DNA of 64,000 nucleotides from Gammaproteobacteria bacterium (GTDB taxonomy: Bacteria > Pseudomonadota > Gammaproteobacteria > Poriferisulfidales > GCA-002705445), in the NCBI GenBank assembly GCA_018675635.1, contig JABGXU010000008.1, forward strand, positions 321,588 through 385,587, in the 5' to 3' direction. The position numbers and the translations under genes are program-made. The notes beneath the pieces are model-generated. The model was not told where the DNA came from, made no database searches, and saw nothing but the letters and a program-made list of their open reading frames with translations. Shown here one piece after another: positions 61,606 through 64,000 of this stretch. How positions within the stretch are numbered: the stretch's first letter is position 1; each line of letters opens with the position of its first letter.

Positions 61606-62886
61606 ATGGAGACTTCAGATTTTGATTTTAAAAACTTATTTTCAATTTTTGAATTAAACATATCAAAAATAATTAATAAAAATAATTATGATGAGATTTT
61701 GGTCGCCTATAGTGGTGGAAGTGATTCAACAGCTTTATTATATTTTGCAAACGAACTCGCAAAAAAATTAAAAAAAAATATTAAAGCCGTTCATGTAAAC
61801 CATAATTTAAATAGTGATGCAAAAGAATGGGAAGAGCATTGTAAAACTTTTTGCAATAAAACCCAAATTCCATTAGTAATAAATAACTTAAATATTATCC
61901 TGAAACCAGGGGATAGCATTGAAGAACGCGCTAGAGAACAAAGGTATTTGTCAATATATTCATTAATGAGCGATAAAACTATTATGATGACAGCTCATCA
62001 TCAAGATGATCAAGCAGAGACTTTACTATTCCAACTTTTTAGAGGCTCTGGAGTAAAAGGATTATCAGGTATGCCAGCAGTGAAAAAACTTAATGATGGC
62101 TATCATGTCCGACCATTTTTAAATCTAAATAAAAACACGCTTGAAGATTTTATAATATTTAAGGAGTTAGTTTGTATAAAAGATACATCTAATGAAAATA
62201 CAAATTTTTCTAGAAATTTTATAAGAAAGGAAATATTACCAAAAATTAAAGAAAAGTGGTCAAATTGTGCGGTTACAATTTCTAGAGCAGCAGAAAATTT
62301 ATCAACAGCTTCTCGACTTAATGAAGACTTAGCTTTAATAGATATTCAAAAATATTTATTAGAAGATATTCGTAAACTTAATACAAGTATCAATGAATTA
62401 GAAATATATCGTTTTAATAATGTAATTAGATTTTGGATAAAAAAAAATTCCTTTAAAATGCCATCAACTAATCAATTATCTTCTATATATAATAATGTAT
62501 TATTTGCTGGAGAAGACAAGGTTCCATTTTTTTCGTGCTCTGATTATGAGATAAGAAGGCATAATGATTATATAGAAATAATGAATCCTTTAAAAAAACA
62601 CGATGCATCTAAAACTTATATTTGGAGGACTAAAGAAAATTTAGTAATTCCAAATTTATTAGTAAATTTAAGTTGGGTTAATTTAGAAGAAAAATTCGGG
62701 GATGAGTTAAAAAGTAACGTTGAAGTAAAATTTAGACAAAGTGGAGAGAATATTAAATTTGGTGAATCTAATAAATCCTTAAAGGATTATATGAGAGAAA
62801 ATGAAATACCACCCTGGCAAAGAGATAGAGTTTTATTAATCTATATTAATAAAGAGTTAAAAATTATTTGGGACAAATATAATTAA
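61606..62886 (+). CDS. tilS: tRNA(Ile)-lysidine synthase
   Basis: VAYSGGSDSTALLYFA, AVHVNHNLN, TAHHQDDQAETLLFQLFRGSGVKGLSGM. Confidence 0.95.
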   Translation: METSDFDFKNLFSIFELNISKIINKNNYDEILVAYSGGSDSTALLYFANELAKKLKKNIKAVHVNHNLNSDAKEWEEHCKTFCNKTQIPLVINNLNIILKPGDSIEERAREQRYLSIYSLMSDKTIMMTAHHQDDQAETLLFQLFRGSGVKGLSGMPAVKKLNDGYHVRPFLNLNKNTLEDFIIFKELVCIKDTSNENTNFSRNFIRKEILPKIKEKWSNCAVTISRAAENLSTASRLNEDLALIDIQKYLLEDIRKLNTSINELEIYRFNNVIRFWIKKNSFKMPSTNQLSSIYNNVLFAGEDKVPFFSCSDYEIRRHNDYIEIMNPLKKHDASKTYIWRTKENLVIPNLLVNLSWVNLEEKFGDELKSNVEVKFRQSGENIKFGESNKSLKDYMRENEIPPWQRDRVLLIYINKELKIIWDKYN

Positions 62887-62892
62887 ACGCTG

Positions 62893-63084
62893 CTACTTGT
62901 TTGTATTAATCTTTAAGGGTAAATACAAAGGACACCAACCAAGAATACCTGTTAGAACTGGTATTAAACCTATAAACCCCCATAGCTTTGGTTCTATTTG
63001 AGATAAAACACCTAGATAAAATATAAAAAACCCAATCAGTACTCTAAATAACCTTTCAATCTTCCCAACATTTATGCAAAACAT
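62893..63084 (-). CDS. DUF2892 (YgaP-like) small inner membrane protein
   Basis: NVGKIERLFRVLIGFFIFYLGV...TGILGWCPLYLPL. Confidence 0.75.
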   Translation of the reverse strand: MFCINVGKIERLFRVLIGFFIFYLGVLSQIEPKLWGFIGLIPVLTGILGWCPLYLPLKINTNK

Positions 63085-63225
63085 AAAGTTTTCCTAATTA
63101 TAAAATCACTAATAATATTACATGAATATATTTTTTTTGGGAAATTATTTATTTTCTTTTAGAATTGTAGAATTTTATATTATTTGTTAAACTATATTCC
63201 CGTCTTATATAACTTTTTGCGAAGT

Positions 63226-64000
63226 GTGACTAAATACATATTCATTACAGGTGGTGTTGTATCTTCCCTTGGAAAGGGGATAGTTGCTGCATCTCTGGGA
63301 TCTATTCTTGAATCTAGAAAACTGTCTGTATCTCTTATAAAACTAGACCCGTATATAAATGTAGATCCAGGAACAATGAGCCCATCCCAACATGGTGAAG
63401 TCTTTGTAACATATGATGGCGCTGAGACTGATCTAGATCTTGGTCATTATGAGAGATTTGTAAATTACAAAACTGGTCGTGCAAGCAATTATACAACTGG
63501 TCAAATTTATGATTCTGTATTAAGAAGGGAGAGAAAAGGAGAGTACTTAGGAAGTACTGTTCAGGTTATTCCCCATATTACGGATGAGATTATTTTAAAT
63601 ATAAAGAAAGGTTCGTTTGATAAAGATATATGTATTGTCGAAATTGGGGGTACTGTTGGAGATATTGAATCTCTTCCGTTTATAGAAGCAATAAGACAAA
63701 TGGGTGTGGAATATGGAAGAGATCTTGTAAGCTATATTCATTTAACTTTAGTTCCCTATATTAAAGCTGCAAATGAGATTAAAACTAAACCTACCCAACA
63801 TTCTGTAAAAGAAATTAGATCTATTGGTATACAACCTGATGTTTTAGTTTGCAGATCAGAAAGAATGATTAGTGTTGACGACAAGAAAAAAATTGCTTTA
63901 TTTACAAATGTTGAAGCAAAAGCTGTTATCAATTCAATTGATGTTGAAGATATTTATGAAGTTCCATTACTTCTACACGAGCAAGGTTTAGATGACATAA
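63226..64000 (+). CDS. pyrG: CTP synthase, 3' truncated by window edge (GTG start)
   Basis: [53 protein letters not shown]; open to the end of the window, absent from the ORF track. Confidence 0.95.
   Translation, partial: MTKYIFITGGVVSSLGKGIVAASLGSILESRKLSVSLIKLDPYINVDPGTMSPSQHGEVFVTYDGAETDLDLGHYERFVNYKTGRASNYTTGQIYDSVLRRERKGEYLGSTVQVIPHITDEIILNIKKGSFDKDICIVEIGGTVGDIESLPFIEAIRQMGVEYGRDLVSYIHLTLVPYIKAANEIKTKPTQHSVKEIRSIGIQPDVLVCRSERMISVDDKKKIALFTNVEAKAVINSIDVEDIYEVPLLLHEQGLDDI

Overview
The window is a low-GC, gene-dense chromosomal segment of a streamlined gammaproteobacterium; the order map/rpsB-tsf-pyrH-frr-uppS-cdsA-dxr-rseP-bamA-skp-lpxD-fabZ-lpxA...rnhB-dnaE-accA-tilS...pyrG is the classical gammaproteobacterial one. 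It contains mostly housekeeping genes: bioA (partial), coq7, a GlcF-like protein, nrdAB, fabA-trhO-tatD-bolA, rpe-trpE-trpG-trpD/C fusion, sat, tRNA-Val(GAC)-thrS-infC-rpmI-rplT-pheST-ihfA, lepB-rnc-era-recO-pdxJ-acpS, cysM, dapE-dapD-glnD-map, the rpsB-to-lpxA block, and pyrG (partial). No rRNA, CRISPR array, prophage or transposon was seen. The main points for follow-up are: (1) a divergent AlkB-like di-iron monooxygenase with a His-to-Gln change in its third His box, transcribed divergently from a MerR/CarH-like regulator with degenerate cobalamin motifs, with four helically phased TnnACA-type repeats overlapping the predicted alkB promoter; (2) a candidate unannotated ~70-nt sRNA at ~3010-3082 with a consensus TTGACA-N17-TATAAT promoter, an anti-SD-like GGAUUUCCUCC segment and an intrinsic terminator; (3) a perfect 23-bp tandem duplication that frameshifts a small membrane-protein gene; (4) gnnA/gnnB-like genes next to lpxB, suggesting GlcN3N-type lipid A; (5) a PheT lacking the internal tRNA-binding (EMAP/OB) domain; (6) a 15-bp repeat array encoding a Lys-rich tail on ribosomal protein S2; (7) a TrpD-TrpC fusion; (8) an AUU-initiated infC missed by the ORF track. 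All family assignments are from reading the sequence, with no database search.
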